From: UMGS75 sp051872775
GTDB lineage: Bacteria; Bacillota_I; Bacilli_A; ML615J-28; CAG-313
Direction: 5' to 3'
DNA: 42,494 nt
Assembly (NCBI GenBank): GCA_051872775.1
Contig: JBJEEE010000039.1
Span: 1-42,494 of the forward strand
Numbering within the stretch: position 1 is the first letter of the stretch; the number at the start of each line of letters is the position of its first letter. The notes under the pieces are model-generated. The model was not told the DNA's origin. It made no database searches and worked only from the letters and a program-made list of their open reading frames with translations. Below, piece after piece: positions 25,295 to 34,381 of the stretch. Position numbers and translations under genes: made by a program.

Positions 25295-26407
25295 CTATTC
25301 GTTTTTTTCTTCTGCTTCATCATCATCGTCTAATAATGATGAACCAGTGCTATTTTTTAGATCTAAGCCAATTTCACGTAGTTTTTGTACAACTTCTTTC
25401 AAAGATTTACGGCCTAAGTTACGTACTTTCATCATTTCTTCTTCGGTCTTTTGTGTTAATTCACCAACAGTATTGATGTTTGCACGTTTTAAACAGTTGT
25501 AAGAACGAACTGATAAGTCAAGATCTTCGATCTTACGATCCATTTTACTATTGACAACCGTTTCTTCTCTTTGAGTCATAGCTTCACTTTGTTTAATTAG
25601 AGTATTTAAATCTTCGATAATAGAAAAATGTTCATCTAAAAATTTCGCTGCCATACTTAAAGCATTTGTTGCTTTAATGCTACCATTTGTCCAAACTTCT
25701 AATGTTAATAAGTCACAATCGAAATTATCTTCAAAACGAGTTTTTTGAACATCATAGCGACATTTAACAACAGGTGTAAAGATAGAATCAATGGGAAGAA
25801 GACCCATGATACGGTTATTGCCTTCTTTACAAAAACGTTTATTTTCGTCAGCATTTACATAGCCAACTCCGTTACGTATGAACATTTCCATGTCAAATTT
25901 TCCACCTGCAGATAGTGTTGCAATTGGTTGATCTTTATTTATGATATCAACAACTTGAGAAGAAGTTAAATCTATGTCTCCAGCAGTGATAACTTTTGTA
26001 TATACTAAATCTTCTTCAGAAACACCGCTTCTCTTTTGTTCTTCAATTGAAGGTATAGATACTGATAAATTTAATTTACATAATTCTTCATCATCAAGAT
26101 ATGTACCTTTTTCATTATCTTCATAATTAATTGTAAAAATTATGGATTTTAAATTTAATATTATTTCAGTTACATCTTCTCTTACAAAAGGAACTGCACA
26201 AAACTCATGTTGTACACCATCAATTTTAATGGCAACAATTGCGGCTCCTGGTAATGATGATAGTAACACTCTTCTTAAAGAATTACCAATCGTAATACCA
26301 AATCCACGTTCAAGTGGTTTAAGGGTTATTTTGCAATAATTAGGATCTTCTACACCTAATTCATTTACAAATTTTAATTCAGGTCTGATAAACTTAATTT
26401 TTCTCAT
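25295..26407 (-). CDS. rpoA: DNA-directed RNA polymerase subunit alpha
   Basis: Alpha forms the dimer on which RNA polymerase assembles. The N-terminal domain shows GFGITIGNSLRRVLLSSLPG and VREDVTEIILNLK. The C-terminal domain, which contacts UP elements and activators, shows DLSVRSYNCLKRANINTVGEL and NLGRKSLKEV. At 370 residues it is longer than the usual 310-330. The extra length is in about residues 93-120 (NYEDNEKGTYLDDEELCKL onward) and in an acidic tail (LLDDDDEAEEKNE). Confidence 0.97.
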   Translation of the reverse strand: MRKIKFIRPELKFVNELGVEDPNYCKITLKPLERGFGITIGNSLRRVLLSSLPGAAIVAIKIDGVQHEFCAVPFVREDVTEIILNLKSIIFTINYEDNEKGTYLDDEELCKLNLSVSIPSIEEQKRSGVSEEDLVYTKVITAGDIDLTSSQVVDIINKDQPIATLSAGGKFDMEMFIRNGVGYVNADENKRFCKEGNNRIMGLLPIDSIFTPVVKCRYDVQKTRFEDNFDCDLLTLEVWTNGSIKATNALSMAAKFLDEHFSIIEDLNTLIKQSEAMTQREETVVNSKMDRKIEDLDLSVRSYNCLKRANINTVGELTQKTEEEMMKVRNLGRKSLKEVVQKLREIGLDLKNSTGSSLLDDDDEAEEKNE

Positions 26408-26490
26408 TCATTTCCTCCCTATATAAATGATTTTAAAATTAACTTGCTTTAATTTTTATGAAATATAAATATATATTTCAAAATCACTTA

Positions 26491-26877
26491 TTAGCCACGA
26501 GGTCGTTTTGGAGGACGACATCCATTATGAGGAACTGGAGTAACATCTTGAATTGATACAATATCAAGACCAGCAACTTGTAAAGAACGAATTGCTGCTT
26601 CACGACCAGGACCTGGGCCTTTTACAGTTACTTCAACTTTTTGCATGCCATTATCGATTGCTTTCTTAGCTGCGGCTTCTGATGTCATTTGTGCAGCAAA
26701 TGGAGTTGATTTTTTACTTCCTTTAAATCCAACAGCACCAGCACTACTCCATGAAACGACATTACCAACTGGGTCAGTAATTGTTACAATTGTGTTGTTG
26801 AATGTTGAATGAATATGAGCGACACCCAATGGTACACTCTTTTTAACACGACGTTTACGAACTACTTTACGAGCCAT
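26491..26877 (-). CDS. rpsK: 30S ribosomal protein S11
   Basis: The 128-residue protein has GVAHIHSTFNNTIVTITDP, KKSTPFAAQMTSEAAAKKA, GPGPGREAAIRSL and the C-terminal PHNGCRPPKRPRG, all S11 hallmarks. S11 is part of the 30S platform. It lies 14 bases after rpsM and 83 bases before rpoA; the gap holds an AT-rich perfect hairpin. Confidence 0.98.
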   Translation of the reverse strand: MARKVVRKRRVKKSVPLGVAHIHSTFNNTIVTITDPVGNVVSWSSAGAVGFKGSKKSTPFAAQMTSEAAAKKAIDNGMQKVEVTVKGPGPGREAAIRSLQVAGLDIVSIQDVTPVPHNGCRPPKRPRG

Positions 26878-26891
26878 GTACTTGTGCCTCC

Positions 26892-27257
26892 TTATTTCTT
26901 CTTATTAGCTACAGTCTTAGCTGGGCCTTTACGAGTACGTGCATTTGTTCTTGTTCTTTGTCCACGAACTGGTAATCCTTTACGATGACGTAAGCCACGA
27001 TAACTACCAATTTCCATTAAACGTTTAATGTTTAATGCAACTTCACGACGTAAATCACCTTCAACGTGATACTTAGCTACTTCTTGACGAATTAATGTTA
27101 ATTCGTTTTCACTTAAATCTTTAACTCTTTTATCTTCACTAACACCAACGGCTTTAAGAATTTCTTCTGCTGTTGGTCTTCCGATACCATAAATATATGT
27201 TAGGGATACCACTACTCTCTTATCACTAGGGATATCCACACCAGATATACGTGCCAT
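26892..27257 (-). CDS. rpsM: 30S ribosomal protein S13
   Basis: The 121-residue protein begins MARISGVDIPSDKRVVVSLT and has IYGIGRPTAEEIL, GSYRGLRHRKGLPVRGQRT and NARTRKGPAKTV, typical of S13 in the 30S head. The conserved helix-two-turn-helix region and basic tail are complete. Confidence 0.98.
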   Translation of the reverse strand: MARISGVDIPSDKRVVVSLTYIYGIGRPTAEEILKAVGVSEDKRVKDLSENELTLIRQEVAKYHVEGDLRREVALNIKRLMEIGSYRGLRHRKGLPVRGQRTRTNARTRKGPAKTVANKKK

Positions 27258-27278
27258 AAAATGTATTAGCCTCCTATA

Positions 27279-27395
27279 TTATCCTTGTCTTTGTTTGTGT
27301 TTAGGGTAAGCTGAGCAGATTACCATAACACGTCCATGTCTTTTAATTACTTTACATTTATCACAAATAGGTTTTACCGATGGTCTAACCTTCAT
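27279..27395 (-). CDS. rpmJ: 50S ribosomal protein L36
   Basis: A short gene of 38 codons read on the minus strand: MKVRPSVKPICDKCKVIKRH, then GRVMVICSAYPKHKQRQG. Cys11, Cys14, Cys27 and a His form the zinc-binding set of the classical L36 paralog. It lies between infA and rpsM, its usual place, and the ATG has a GGAGG site. Confidence 0.97.
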   Translation of the reverse strand: MKVRPSVKPICDKCKVIKRHGRVMVICSAYPKHKQRQG

Positions 27396-27414
27396 TTTGT
27401 TACCTCCTATAGTT

Positions 27415-27636
27415 TTACTTTTGACGCTTAATAATACGTCCACGTGTTAAATCATATGGTGATATTTCAACAGTCACTTTATCACCTGGTAAAATGCGTA
27501 TTGTGTACATGCGGATTTTACCAGAAACGTGGGCGGTAATAACTTGACCATTTGCGGCTAGTTTAACTTTAAAAACCGTATTTGGTAAGACTTCTACGAC
27601 TGTTCCTTCCATTTTGAAAACATCATCTTTTGACAT
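27415..27636 (-). CDS. infA: Translation initiation factor IF-1
   Basis: The 73-residue OB-fold protein has MEGTVVEVLPNTVFKV, ITAHVSGKIRMYTIRILPGD and SPYDLTRGRII. IF-1 binds the A site during initiation. Its ATG overlaps the map stop by one base (TAATG). Confidence 0.97.
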   Translation of the reverse strand: MSKDDVFKMEGTVVEVLPNTVFKVKLAANGQVITAHVSGKIRMYTIRILPGDKVTVEISPYDLTRGRIIKRQK

Positions 27637-28400
27637 TAAATTTCATTCTCCTTTAATTTTGTTAAAATCTCATATCCATCATCAGTAATGACGATTGTAT
27701 TTTCGTAATGAGCACTATCAGAATGATCAGCAGTAATAGTTGTCCATTCATCTGATAGCACACGAACCTTATAGGTTCCTGCTGTTATCATTGGTTCAAT
27801 TGCAAGGGTCATTCCCTTTCTCAATACAACACCATGTCCCGCTTCACCATAATTAGGTATTGCAGGGTCTTCATGCATTCTTGTTCCGATGCCATGACCT
27901 GTGAAATCTCTAACAACTCCATAGCCATAACTTTCTGCATAAACTTGAATAGCATGAGAAATATCAGATAATCTATTATTAGGTCTTGCATATTTAAGAC
28001 CTTCAAAGAATGATTGTTTAGTAACTTCAACTAGTTTTCTTCTTGCTTCACTAACTTCACCACAAAAATGAGTTCGAGCAGCATCTCCATGATATCCTTT
28101 ATAGATTGCGCCAATATCAATGGATATAATATCACCATTTTTTAATTTTGTCTTTTTACTTGGAATTCCGTGAATAACCACTTCATTAATTGATGCACAA
28201 ATTGAAGCAGGATATCCGTTATAATTTAAGAATGATGGAACTGCGCCATGAGAAGTAATAACATCATATGCTATTTTATCTAATTCTGCTGTTGTTATGC
28301 CTGGTTTGATTGCTTTAGCTACTGCGTCATGAGCTAATGCAACGATGAAACCCGCTTCCTTCATTAATTCAATTTCTCTTTCACTCTTAATTGTTATCAT
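27636..28400 (-). CDS. map: Methionine aminopeptidase, type I
   Basis: This enzyme removes the initiator Met from new proteins. The 254-residue protein has all five metal ligands in the family pattern: Asp in SIDIGAIYKGYHGDAART (two Asp), His in FTGHGIGTRMHEDP, Glu in AIEPMI and Glu in YENTIVITDDG. There is no N-terminal zinc or SH3 extension. It overlaps adk by four bases and infA by one. Confidence 0.97.
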   Translation of the reverse strand: MITIKSEREIELMKEAGFIVALAHDAVAKAIKPGITTAELDKIAYDVITSHGAVPSFLNYNGYPASICASINEVVIHGIPSKKTKLKNGDIISIDIGAIYKGYHGDAARTHFCGEVSEARRKLVEVTKQSFFEGLKYARPNNRLSDISHAIQVYAESYGYGVVRDFTGHGIGTRMHEDPAIPNYGEAGHGVVLRKGMTLAIEPMITAGTYKVRVLSDEWTTITADHSDSAHYENTIVITDDGYEILTKLKENEI

Positions 28401-29056
28401 TTTTCCTCCAAAGTTGTAATTATTTTATTTACAACATTTTCAATAGCATCATTACTATCGATAGAAACTAACTTTCCAAGTTTTTGATAATAATCAACTA
28501 ATGGCTTAGTTTGATTATCATATACTTCCAAACGACTAATGACTGTTTCTTTATTATCATCTTTTCTTGTGATTAGTGGTGTACCACAATCATCACATAT
28601 TCCTTCTTTTTTAGGAGGACAAGTAACCATGTTGTAACCTTTTCCACATTTAGGGCAGCTTCTGCGATTGATTATTCGTTCAATAACAATATCATAATCA
28701 ATATCTAAATTTACTGCCGCATCAAGATTGATATTAAGTTCTTCCAAAATCTTAGTGAAAACTTCCGCTTGATTTATGGTTCTAGGATAACCATCAAGCA
28801 AGAAACCATTAGCACAATCTGGACGTTTAATTCTTTCTTTAACAATTTCATTGGTAATTTCATCAGGGACTAAATTACCTTTATCAATATAAGTTTTTGC
28901 AACTAATCCCATTGGGGTTTTTTCAGCAATCGCTTCTCTAAATATTTCTCCGGTTGAGATATGAGGGACATGGTAGTATTCTTTTAATACTGCCGCATAT
29001 GTCCCTTTACCTGAACCTGGAGCACCCATTAAAATCAAGTGCATAATTTTACTCAC
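28397..29056 (-). CDS. adk: Adenylate kinase, zinc-lid type
   Basis: Adenylate kinase interconverts ATP, AMP and ADP. The 219-residue protein has P-loop GAPGSGKGT, HISTGEIFREA, DGYPRTINQAE, and a long LID carrying four cysteines (CPKCGKGYN, then CDDCG), the zinc-binding variant common in Gram-positive bacteria. Located between secY and map, as usual. Confidence 0.97.
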   Translation of the reverse strand: MSKIMHLILMGAPGSGKGTYAAVLKEYYHVPHISTGEIFREAIAEKTPMGLVAKTYIDKGNLVPDEITNEIVKERIKRPDCANGFLLDGYPRTINQAEVFTKILEELNINLDAAVNLDIDYDIVIERIINRRSCPKCGKGYNMVTCPPKKEGICDDCGTPLITRKDDNKETVISRLEVYDNQTKPLVDYYQKLGKLVSIDSNDAIENVVNKIITTLEEK

Positions 29057-29058
29057 CT

Positions 29059-30390
29059 TTATTCAATAAAGCCACGATATTCTTGTGCTTGTGATGCAGT
29101 CTTCATTTGTTTTACTGTTTCAATAGCAACACCAACAACGATCATTAAACTTGTTCCACCAATTTGAACTGATTGTGGTAAATCTGTAAAGCATAGTGAT
29201 ACAATAATTGGAAGTGCTGCAAGAATAGCAAGATATGTGGCACCAAGTAGTGTAACTTTAAATAATACTTTTGAAATGTATTGTGCAGTTGCTTCACCTG
29301 GTTTTACGCCTGGAATATAAGCGTTTTGTTTCTTAAGATTGTCTGACATCTTGTCTGGATCGATTTGTAAGAATGAATAGAAAAATGCAAAGACAAAAAT
29401 AAGAATCATGTATATTGCAAAACCAATTGGTTTTGAATAATCAAAGATACAACTCCACCAAATACTAACTGTCTTTCCTGATTGTTCTAGGAAATTAATG
29501 ATAGTCATTGGAATGGATAATAATGTTGATGCAAAGATTACAGGAATAACCGATGCTGTATTTAGCTTAATTGGAATATTAGAATCTTGTGCACCTCTTA
29601 ATTTTGCGGCTGCAGGTCGATTTGAATATTGAATAGGAATTTTTCTTGTTAATCCTTCCATCCATACAACGCCTACAATAATAAGAATAAAGAATAATAT
29701 CATTAATATTAGGAAGAATGGACCTTGCCATTTTAATGCACCATCAGCTGCATTATCAACACGATATGTTGTACCAGTAATAAAGTAATTCCACATAGAG
29801 GTAATCATTGATGGGAAACTTGCAATAATACCGGCAACAATCATGATTGAGGTACCACTACCAATTCCATGCATTGTAATTTGATCAGCTAACCAAAGAA
29901 TAAATGCAGTACCAGCAGTAAGGATAATTGCCATATAGATATAAGTGAATACATTATAATCAACGTTTGGAATATAATCAAAGTATTGCATTCCATAAGA
30001 AACTCTGAAACCAATGATTAAGGCAAGAGCTTGAACAAATGCTAAAAATAATGAAATATATCTAGTCCATCTATTTAATTTTTCTTTACCTGCTTCGCCT
30101 TCTTCTGCCCATTCTTTAAATTGTGGAATAATATCCATTTGTAATAATTGGACAATGATTGAAGCAGTAATGTATGGACTTACACCTAATGCAACAACTG
30201 AGAATTGAGATAATGCCCCGCCAGTAAAGATATCTAAGAAACCAAAAATGTTTCCGTTGCTATCAACTTGTGGGTTATAATCTAGGAATGGAGTTTGAAT
30301 ATGAATACCAATTCTCCATACAAGTAAGCATAAAGCTGTAAACAAAACTCCTAGAATGACTTTTTTATTCTTGGTGAAAAACTTTTTCAT
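29059..30390 (-). CDS. secY: Preprotein translocase subunit SecY
   Basis: SecY forms the protein-conducting channel in the plasma membrane. The 443-residue protein has ten TM segments, the plug-region GALSQFSVVALGVSPYITAS, QLLQMDIIPQFKEW, and the cytoplasmic loop RKIPIQYSNRP used by SecA and the ribosome. I choose the ATG at 30390, preceded by GAGGTGG; an earlier in-frame ATG at 30414 would overlap the end of rplO. Confidence 0.97.
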   Translation of the reverse strand: MKKFFTKNKKVILGVLFTALCLLVWRIGIHIQTPFLDYNPQVDSNGNIFGFLDIFTGGALSQFSVVALGVSPYITASIIVQLLQMDIIPQFKEWAEEGEAGKEKLNRWTRYISLFLAFVQALALIIGFRVSYGMQYFDYIPNVDYNVFTYIYMAIILTAGTAFILWLADQITMHGIGSGTSIMIVAGIIASFPSMITSMWNYFITGTTYRVDNAADGALKWQGPFFLILMILFFILIIVGVVWMEGLTRKIPIQYSNRPAAAKLRGAQDSNIPIKLNTASVIPVIFASTLLSIPMTIINFLEQSGKTVSIWWSCIFDYSKPIGFAIYMILIFVFAFFYSFLQIDPDKMSDNLKKQNAYIPGVKPGEATAQYISKVLFKVTLLGATYLAILAALPIIVSLCFTDLPQSVQIGGTSLMIVVGVAIETVKQMKTASQAQEYRGFIE

Positions 30391-30391
30391 T

Positions 30392-30835
30392 TTAAGCCAC
30401 CTCGATTGTACCACCTGCAGCGGTAATTTTTTCGGTAGCAGACTTAGAGAATTTAGCTGCTTTAACAGTGAAAGCTTTTGATAATTCTCCTTTGCCTAAA
30501 ATTTTCACTCCTTCATATTCTTTTTTTACTAAGCCAGCAGCTTTTAATGCTTCTACATCAACAACTGCTCCGCTTTCAAAACATCTTTCGATGTCATCTA
30601 AATTAACTACAGCATATTCTTTACGACTAATGTTGGTAAATCCACGTTTTGGAAGACGTTTGAATAATGGAGTTTGTCCGCCTTCATAACCAGGACGAAC
30701 ACCGCCGCCACTACGAGCGTTTTGGCCTTTATGGCCACGAGTACTTGTTTTACCCATTCCACTACCAACACCACGACCTACACGTTTTTTATAGTGTCTA
30801 GCACCTTCAACAGGTTTTAATTCATTTAAATTCAT
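30392..30835 (-). CDS. rplO: 50S ribosomal protein L15
   Basis: The 147-residue protein begins MNLNELKPVEGARHYKKRVG and has the glycine-rich GSGMGKTSTRGHKGQNAR and GQTPLFKRLPKRGF of L15. It joins the rpmD gene upstream and is one base from the secY start. Confidence 0.98.
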   Translation of the reverse strand: MNLNELKPVEGARHYKKRVGRGVGSGMGKTSTRGHKGQNARSGGGVRPGYEGGQTPLFKRLPKRGFTNISRKEYAVVNLDDIERCFESGAVVDVEALKAAGLVKKEYEGVKILGKGELSKAFTVKAAKFSKSATEKITAAGGTIEVA

Positions 30836-30848
30836 ATCCGTGTACCTC

Positions 30849-31034
30849 CTATTTTTCTACAACACTTACTAAGTGTGCTACAGTTTTAATCATACCGCGG
30901 ATTGCTGCATTATCAGGTTTTACAACTTCTTGATTGATTTTGGATAAACCTAATGCTTTTAAAGTTGCACGTTGATTTTTAGGACAACATATAGGGCTTT
31001 TAACTAATTTAATTGTAACTGTATTTTCTGCCAT
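30849..31034 (-). CDS. rpmD: 50S ribosomal protein L30
   Basis: A 61-residue protein with VTIKLVKSPICCPKNQRATL and LGLSKINQEVVKPDNAAIRG, typical of bacterial L30. The usual residue before the conserved Pro-x-x-Gln region is Cys here (ICCPKNQ). Confidence 0.97.
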   Translation of the reverse strand: MAENTVTIKLVKSPICCPKNQRATLKALGLSKINQEVVKPDNAAIRGMIKTVAHLVSVVEK

Positions 31035-31043
31035 ATTTTTATC

Positions 31044-31547
31044 CTAAAGAATTTCTTCTTTTGCCTTTCCACGTTGTTCTGCAACCATTTCTAATGTACG
31101 TAACTCAGAAAGCCCTTTAAATGTTGCACGTACAATATTAATAGGTGTATTTGAACCTTGAGATTTAGATACGATATCTTTGATACCAGCAAGTTCTACA
31201 ACGTTACGAACTGGACCACCAGCGATAATACCTGTACCAGCAGGGGCAGGTCTTAAGAATACTTTACCCGCACCAGCAATACCAGTAATTTCATGTGGAA
31301 TAGTTGAACCAACCATTGGAACTGTAATTAAATTTTTCTTAGCATCTTCAACCGCTTTTTTGATTGCTTCTGGTACTTCTTGAGCTTTTCCTGTACCAAA
31401 ACCAACATGACCATTATAATCACCAACTACTACTAATGCAGCAAAACGGAAACGTCTACCACCTTTAACAACTTTTGTAACACGATTGATGACTACAACA
31501 CGTTCTTCAAATTGTTTTTCTTCTACGACTTTTACTTGTTCACTCAT
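31044..31547 (-). CDS. rpsE: 30S ribosomal protein S5
   Basis: The 167-residue protein has VVINRVTKVVKGGRRFRF, GHVGFGTGKAQEVPEAI, GTGIIAGGPVRNVVELAG and GSNTPINIVRATF, all conserved in S5 at the 30S mRNA entry site. Confidence 0.98.
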   Translation of the reverse strand: MSEQVKVVEEKQFEERVVVINRVTKVVKGGRRFRFAALVVVGDYNGHVGFGTGKAQEVPEAIKKAVEDAKKNLITVPMVGSTIPHEITGIAGAGKVFLRPAPAGTGIIAGGPVRNVVELAGIKDIVSKSQGSNTPINIVRATFKGLSELRTLEMVAEQRGKAKEEIL

Positions 31548-31557
31548 GCATAGCCTC

Positions 31558-31920
31558 CTAGAATTTTAGTCCGGCTTCACGAGCCGCATCTGCTAATGCT
31601 TTTACACGTCCATGGAATAAGAAACCTCCACGGTCGAATACAACTTCAGTGATACCTGCTTCTATAGCTCTTTTAGCAATTGTTTCACCTACTAATTTAG
31701 CAGCTTCAATATTTGAACCAACAGCAAGTTTGTTGCCTTTTTCAAATGTAGAGGCAGAAACTAGAGTTGTTTGTTTACTGTCGTCAATAATTTGAGCTGA
31801 AATATGTTTGTTTGAACGATATACTGCAAGACGTGGTCTAGCACTTGTGCCTTCAACGACTTTGCGGATTCTTTCATGACGTACATGACGAGCTTGTTTT
31901 TTATCTTTAATAGTAATCAT
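31558..31920 (-). CDS. rplR: 50S ribosomal protein L18
   Basis: The 120-residue protein has ARPRLAVYRSNKHISAQIID, FDRGGFLFHGRVKALADAAR and REAGLKF, typical of L18, which binds 5S rRNA. Normal size and place. Confidence 0.98.
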   Translation of the reverse strand: MITIKDKKQARHVRHERIRKVVEGTSARPRLAVYRSNKHISAQIIDDSKQTTLVSASTFEKGNKLAVGSNIEAAKLVGETIAKRAIEAGITEVVFDRGGFLFHGRVKALADAAREAGLKF

Positions 31921-31937
31921 TACTTAGTCTCTCCTTT

Positions 31938-32474
31938 CTACTTAGCCTTCTTGCCTTCTTTACGACGGATATATTCGCCTTTATAATGAACACCTTTACC
32001 TTTATAAGGTTCTGGACCACGTACTTTACGAATTTCTGCCGCAAATTCTCCTACAACTTGTTTATCACAACCGATTACATGAACTTCGGTTGGAGTAGGA
32101 ACAGTAACGGAAATACCTTTAGGTAATTCCATATTAACAGGATGTGAATATCCTAGGTTAAGTACAAGTGTTGATCCTTGTAATTGGGCACGATAACCAA
32201 CACCGACAATTTCAAGAATTTTTTCATAGCCTTCACTAACACCTACAACCATATTATGGATAAGTGCTCTTGTAGTTCCATGAATTGAACGATGGAATAA
32301 ATCATCGCTTGGACGTTTTACTACGATTGTAGCATTTTCAATTTCAACAGTAATATCAGGATTTTTTACAAATGTTAATTCGCCTTTAGGGCCTTTTACA
32401 GTAACTAAGTTTCCTTCAACAGTAGCAGTAACGCCTGCAGGAATATTGATGTGTTTATTACCTATTCTTGACAT
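31938..32474 (-). CDS. rplF: 50S ribosomal protein L6
   Basis: The 178-residue protein begins MSRIGNKHINIPAGV and has VKGPKGELT, GTTRALIHNMVVGVSEGY, LNLGYSHPV and GPEPYKGKGVHYKGEYIRRK. I use the ATG at 32474, preceded by AGGTGA; a GTG three codons upstream lies over that site. Confidence 0.98.
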   Translation of the reverse strand: MSRIGNKHINIPAGVTATVEGNLVTVKGPKGELTFVKNPDITVEIENATIVVKRPSDDLFHRSIHGTTRALIHNMVVGVSEGYEKILEIVGVGYRAQLQGSTLVLNLGYSHPVNMELPKGISVTVPTPTEVHVIGCDKQVVGEFAAEIRKVRGPEPYKGKGVHYKGEYIRRKEGKKAK

Positions 32475-32487
32475 ACAATTCACCTAA

Positions 32488-32883
32488 TTACCATACGAAA
32501 GCTATAACTTCGCCGCCAAGTTTTTTAGAACGGGCTTCGCGATCAGTCATAATTCCGTTTGAAGTTGAAATAATTGCTACACCTAAACCATTTAATACTT
32601 TAGGTAGTTCACTTGATTTTGCGTATACACGTAAACCAGGTTTTGAAATTTTCTTTAATCCTTTAATTACTCTTTCTTTACCAATATACTTAAGTGTAAC
32701 TTTAATTACACCTTGTTTTCCATCTTCTACTTTTTCATATTCTGCAATGTAACCTTCATTTTTTAGAACTGATAATATTTCTAATTTTAAACGTGATGCA
32801 GGCATTGTAACACTTTCGTGTTTTGCTTGATTTGCATTACGAATTCTAGTTAACATATCTGCAATTGGATCAGTCATTACCAT
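32488..32883 (-). CDS. rpsH: 30S ribosomal protein S8
   Basis: The 131-residue protein has TDPIADMLTRIRNA, ILSVLKNEGYI and the C-terminal STSNGIMTDREARSKKLGGE, diagnostic of S8. Two near-start ATGs exist (32883 and 32877). The first is nine bases from GGAAGG and is used here. Confidence 0.98.
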   Translation of the reverse strand: MVMTDPIADMLTRIRNANQAKHESVTMPASRLKLEILSVLKNEGYIAEYEKVEDGKQGVIKVTLKYIGKERVIKGLKKISKPGLRVYAKSSELPKVLNGLGVAIISTSNGIMTDREARSKKLGGEVIAFVW

Positions 32884-32901
32884 ATTTTTTGACCTTCCTT
32901 T

Positions 32902-33087
32902 CTACCAACTTGCCTTTGTAACGCCTGGAATTAAGCCTTGATATGCAAGTTCTCTAAAACAAATTCTGCATAATTTGAATTTGCGATAAACTGCATGAGG
33001 ACGTCCACAACGTTCGCAGCGAGTATATTCTCTTGTACTAAATTTTGCTTTGCGAGAGCATCTTACTTTTTGGGATGTTTTTGCCAT
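32902..33087 (-). CDS. rpsN: 30S ribosomal protein S14, zinc type
   Basis: The 61-residue short form with two CxxC pairs (CERCGRPHAVYRKFKLCRIC) is the zinc-binding S14Z of Gram-positive bacteria. It begins MAKTSQKVRCSRKAKFSTRE and ends GLIPGVTKASW. Confidence 0.98.
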   Translation of the reverse strand: MAKTSQKVRCSRKAKFSTREYTRCERCGRPHAVYRKFKLCRICFRELAYQGLIPGVTKASW

Positions 33088-33101
33088 AATTCAAAGACCT
33101 C

Positions 33102-33644
33102 CTATCTCTTCGCGAAAGGCATACCTAACATTGTTAATAATGCACGACCTTCTTCATCAGTCTTAGCAGTAGTAACAATTACGATATCCATACCACGAAT
33201 TTTTAATACTTTATCATAATTAATTTCTGGGAAAATTAATTGTTCTTTAATACCAATTGTATAATTTCCACGTCCGTCGAATGAATTTGGATTTACACCA
33301 CGGAAGTCACGTACACGAGGAAGAGCGATAGAAACTAATTTGTCATAGAATTCATACATTCTTTCTCCACGTAATGTAACTTTTGCACCAATAGACATTC
33401 CTTCACGAAGTTTGAAAACGGCTATAGATTTTTTAGCTTTTGTAACAAGTGGTTTTTGACCTGTGATAATACTTAAATCTTCACAAGCAGCATCTAGTAA
33501 TTTTGAGTTGTGAATTGAATCACCAACACCCATATTTACTACAATTTTAACAATTTTTGGAACTTGCATAACTGAAGTATAATTAAACTTCTTTGTTAAT
33601 TCAGCTACGACAGTTTCTTTATAATATTGTAAGACACGATTCAT
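33102..33644 (-). CDS. rplE: 50S ribosomal protein L5
   Basis: The 180-residue protein has MQVPKIVKIVVNMGVGD, ITGQKPLVTKAKKSIA, LPRVRDFRGVNPNSFDGRGN and GIKEQLIFPEI, conserved in L5, which binds 5S rRNA. Confidence 0.98.
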   Translation of the reverse strand: MNRVLQYYKETVVAELTKKFNYTSVMQVPKIVKIVVNMGVGDSIHNSKLLDAACEDLSIITGQKPLVTKAKKSIAVFKLREGMSIGAKVTLRGERMYEFYDKLVSIALPRVRDFRGVNPNSFDGRGNYTIGIKEQLIFPEINYDKVLKIRGMDIVIVTTAKTDEEGRALLTMLGMPFAKR

Positions 33645-33662
33645 AACTATTCAAGCTCCCTT

Positions 33663-33986
33663 CTACTTAATAACAGTACCAGAAAGTTTGCAATAGCGAA
33701 CCTTCTTACCGTTTTCAATTTTGTAACCTATTTTTGTAGGTTTCTTTTCTACTGGATCTAAGTAAGCAACATTAGAAACACTGATTGGTGCTTCTTTCTT
33801 TTCGATACCACCATCTGGATTTGCGTTTGATGGACGGTTATGTTTAGTTACAATATTTACACCTTTAACAACAACACGGTTAGATTTTGGTAAAACTTGT
33901 AATACTTCACCAGTAACGTAGTTACCTTTAATAGGTTTTTGATTGCCAGCTATAACGGCAACAATATCACCTTTTTTAATTCTCAT
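33663..33986 (-). CDS. rplX: 50S ribosomal protein L24
   Basis: The 107-residue protein has the KOW motif near its start (KKGDIVAVIAGNQKPIKG), VVVKGVNIVTKHNRPS and GGIEKKEAPISVSNV, all typical of L24, an assembly initiator of the 50S subunit. Confidence 0.98.
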   Translation of the reverse strand: MRIKKGDIVAVIAGNQKPIKGNYVTGEVLQVLPKSNRVVVKGVNIVTKHNRPSNANPDGGIEKKEAPISVSNVAYLDPVEKKPTKIGYKIENGKKVRYCKLSGTVIK

Positions 33987-33997
33987 AACGCTACCTC

Positions 33998-34366
33998 CTA
34001 TAGTACTTCAGGAGCAAGAGAAACGATTTTCATGAAATCTTTTTCACGTAATTCACGAGCAACAGGGCCAAAAATACGAGTACCTCTTGGGTTCTTGTCT
34101 TCTTTGATAATTACTGCTGCATTATCATCAAATTTGATGTATGAACCATCTTCTCTTCTTACTGCTTTCTTAGTACGTACAATTACTGCTTTAACAACGT
34201 CGCCTTTTTTAACTTGGCCACCTGTTGTAGCAGATTTAACTGAACAAACAACGATATCGCCAATTGTTGCAGATTTGTGGATTGAACCACCTAAAATTTT
34301 AATTATTAAAAGTTGTTTTGCACCGGAGTTATCGGCTACATTGACTCTTGTTTCTTGTTGAACCAT
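33998..34366 (-). CDS. rplN: 50S ribosomal protein L14
   Basis: The 122-residue protein begins MVQQETRVNVADNSGAKQLL and has VKKGDVVKAVIVRTKK and FDDNAAVIIKEDKNPRGTRI, typical of L14. Confidence 0.98.
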   Translation of the reverse strand: MVQQETRVNVADNSGAKQLLIIKILGGSIHKSATIGDIVVCSVKSATTGGQVKKGDVVKAVIVRTKKAVRREDGSYIKFDDNAAVIIKEDKNPRGTRIFGPVARELREKDFMKIVSLAPEVL

Positions 34367-34381
34367 TGTAAATACCTCCTA

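Noticed and set aside
30391..30414. Longer SecY start (ATG at 30414)
   Set aside because: It would overlap the rplO end and lacks a ribosome binding site; the ATG at 30390 fits the family.
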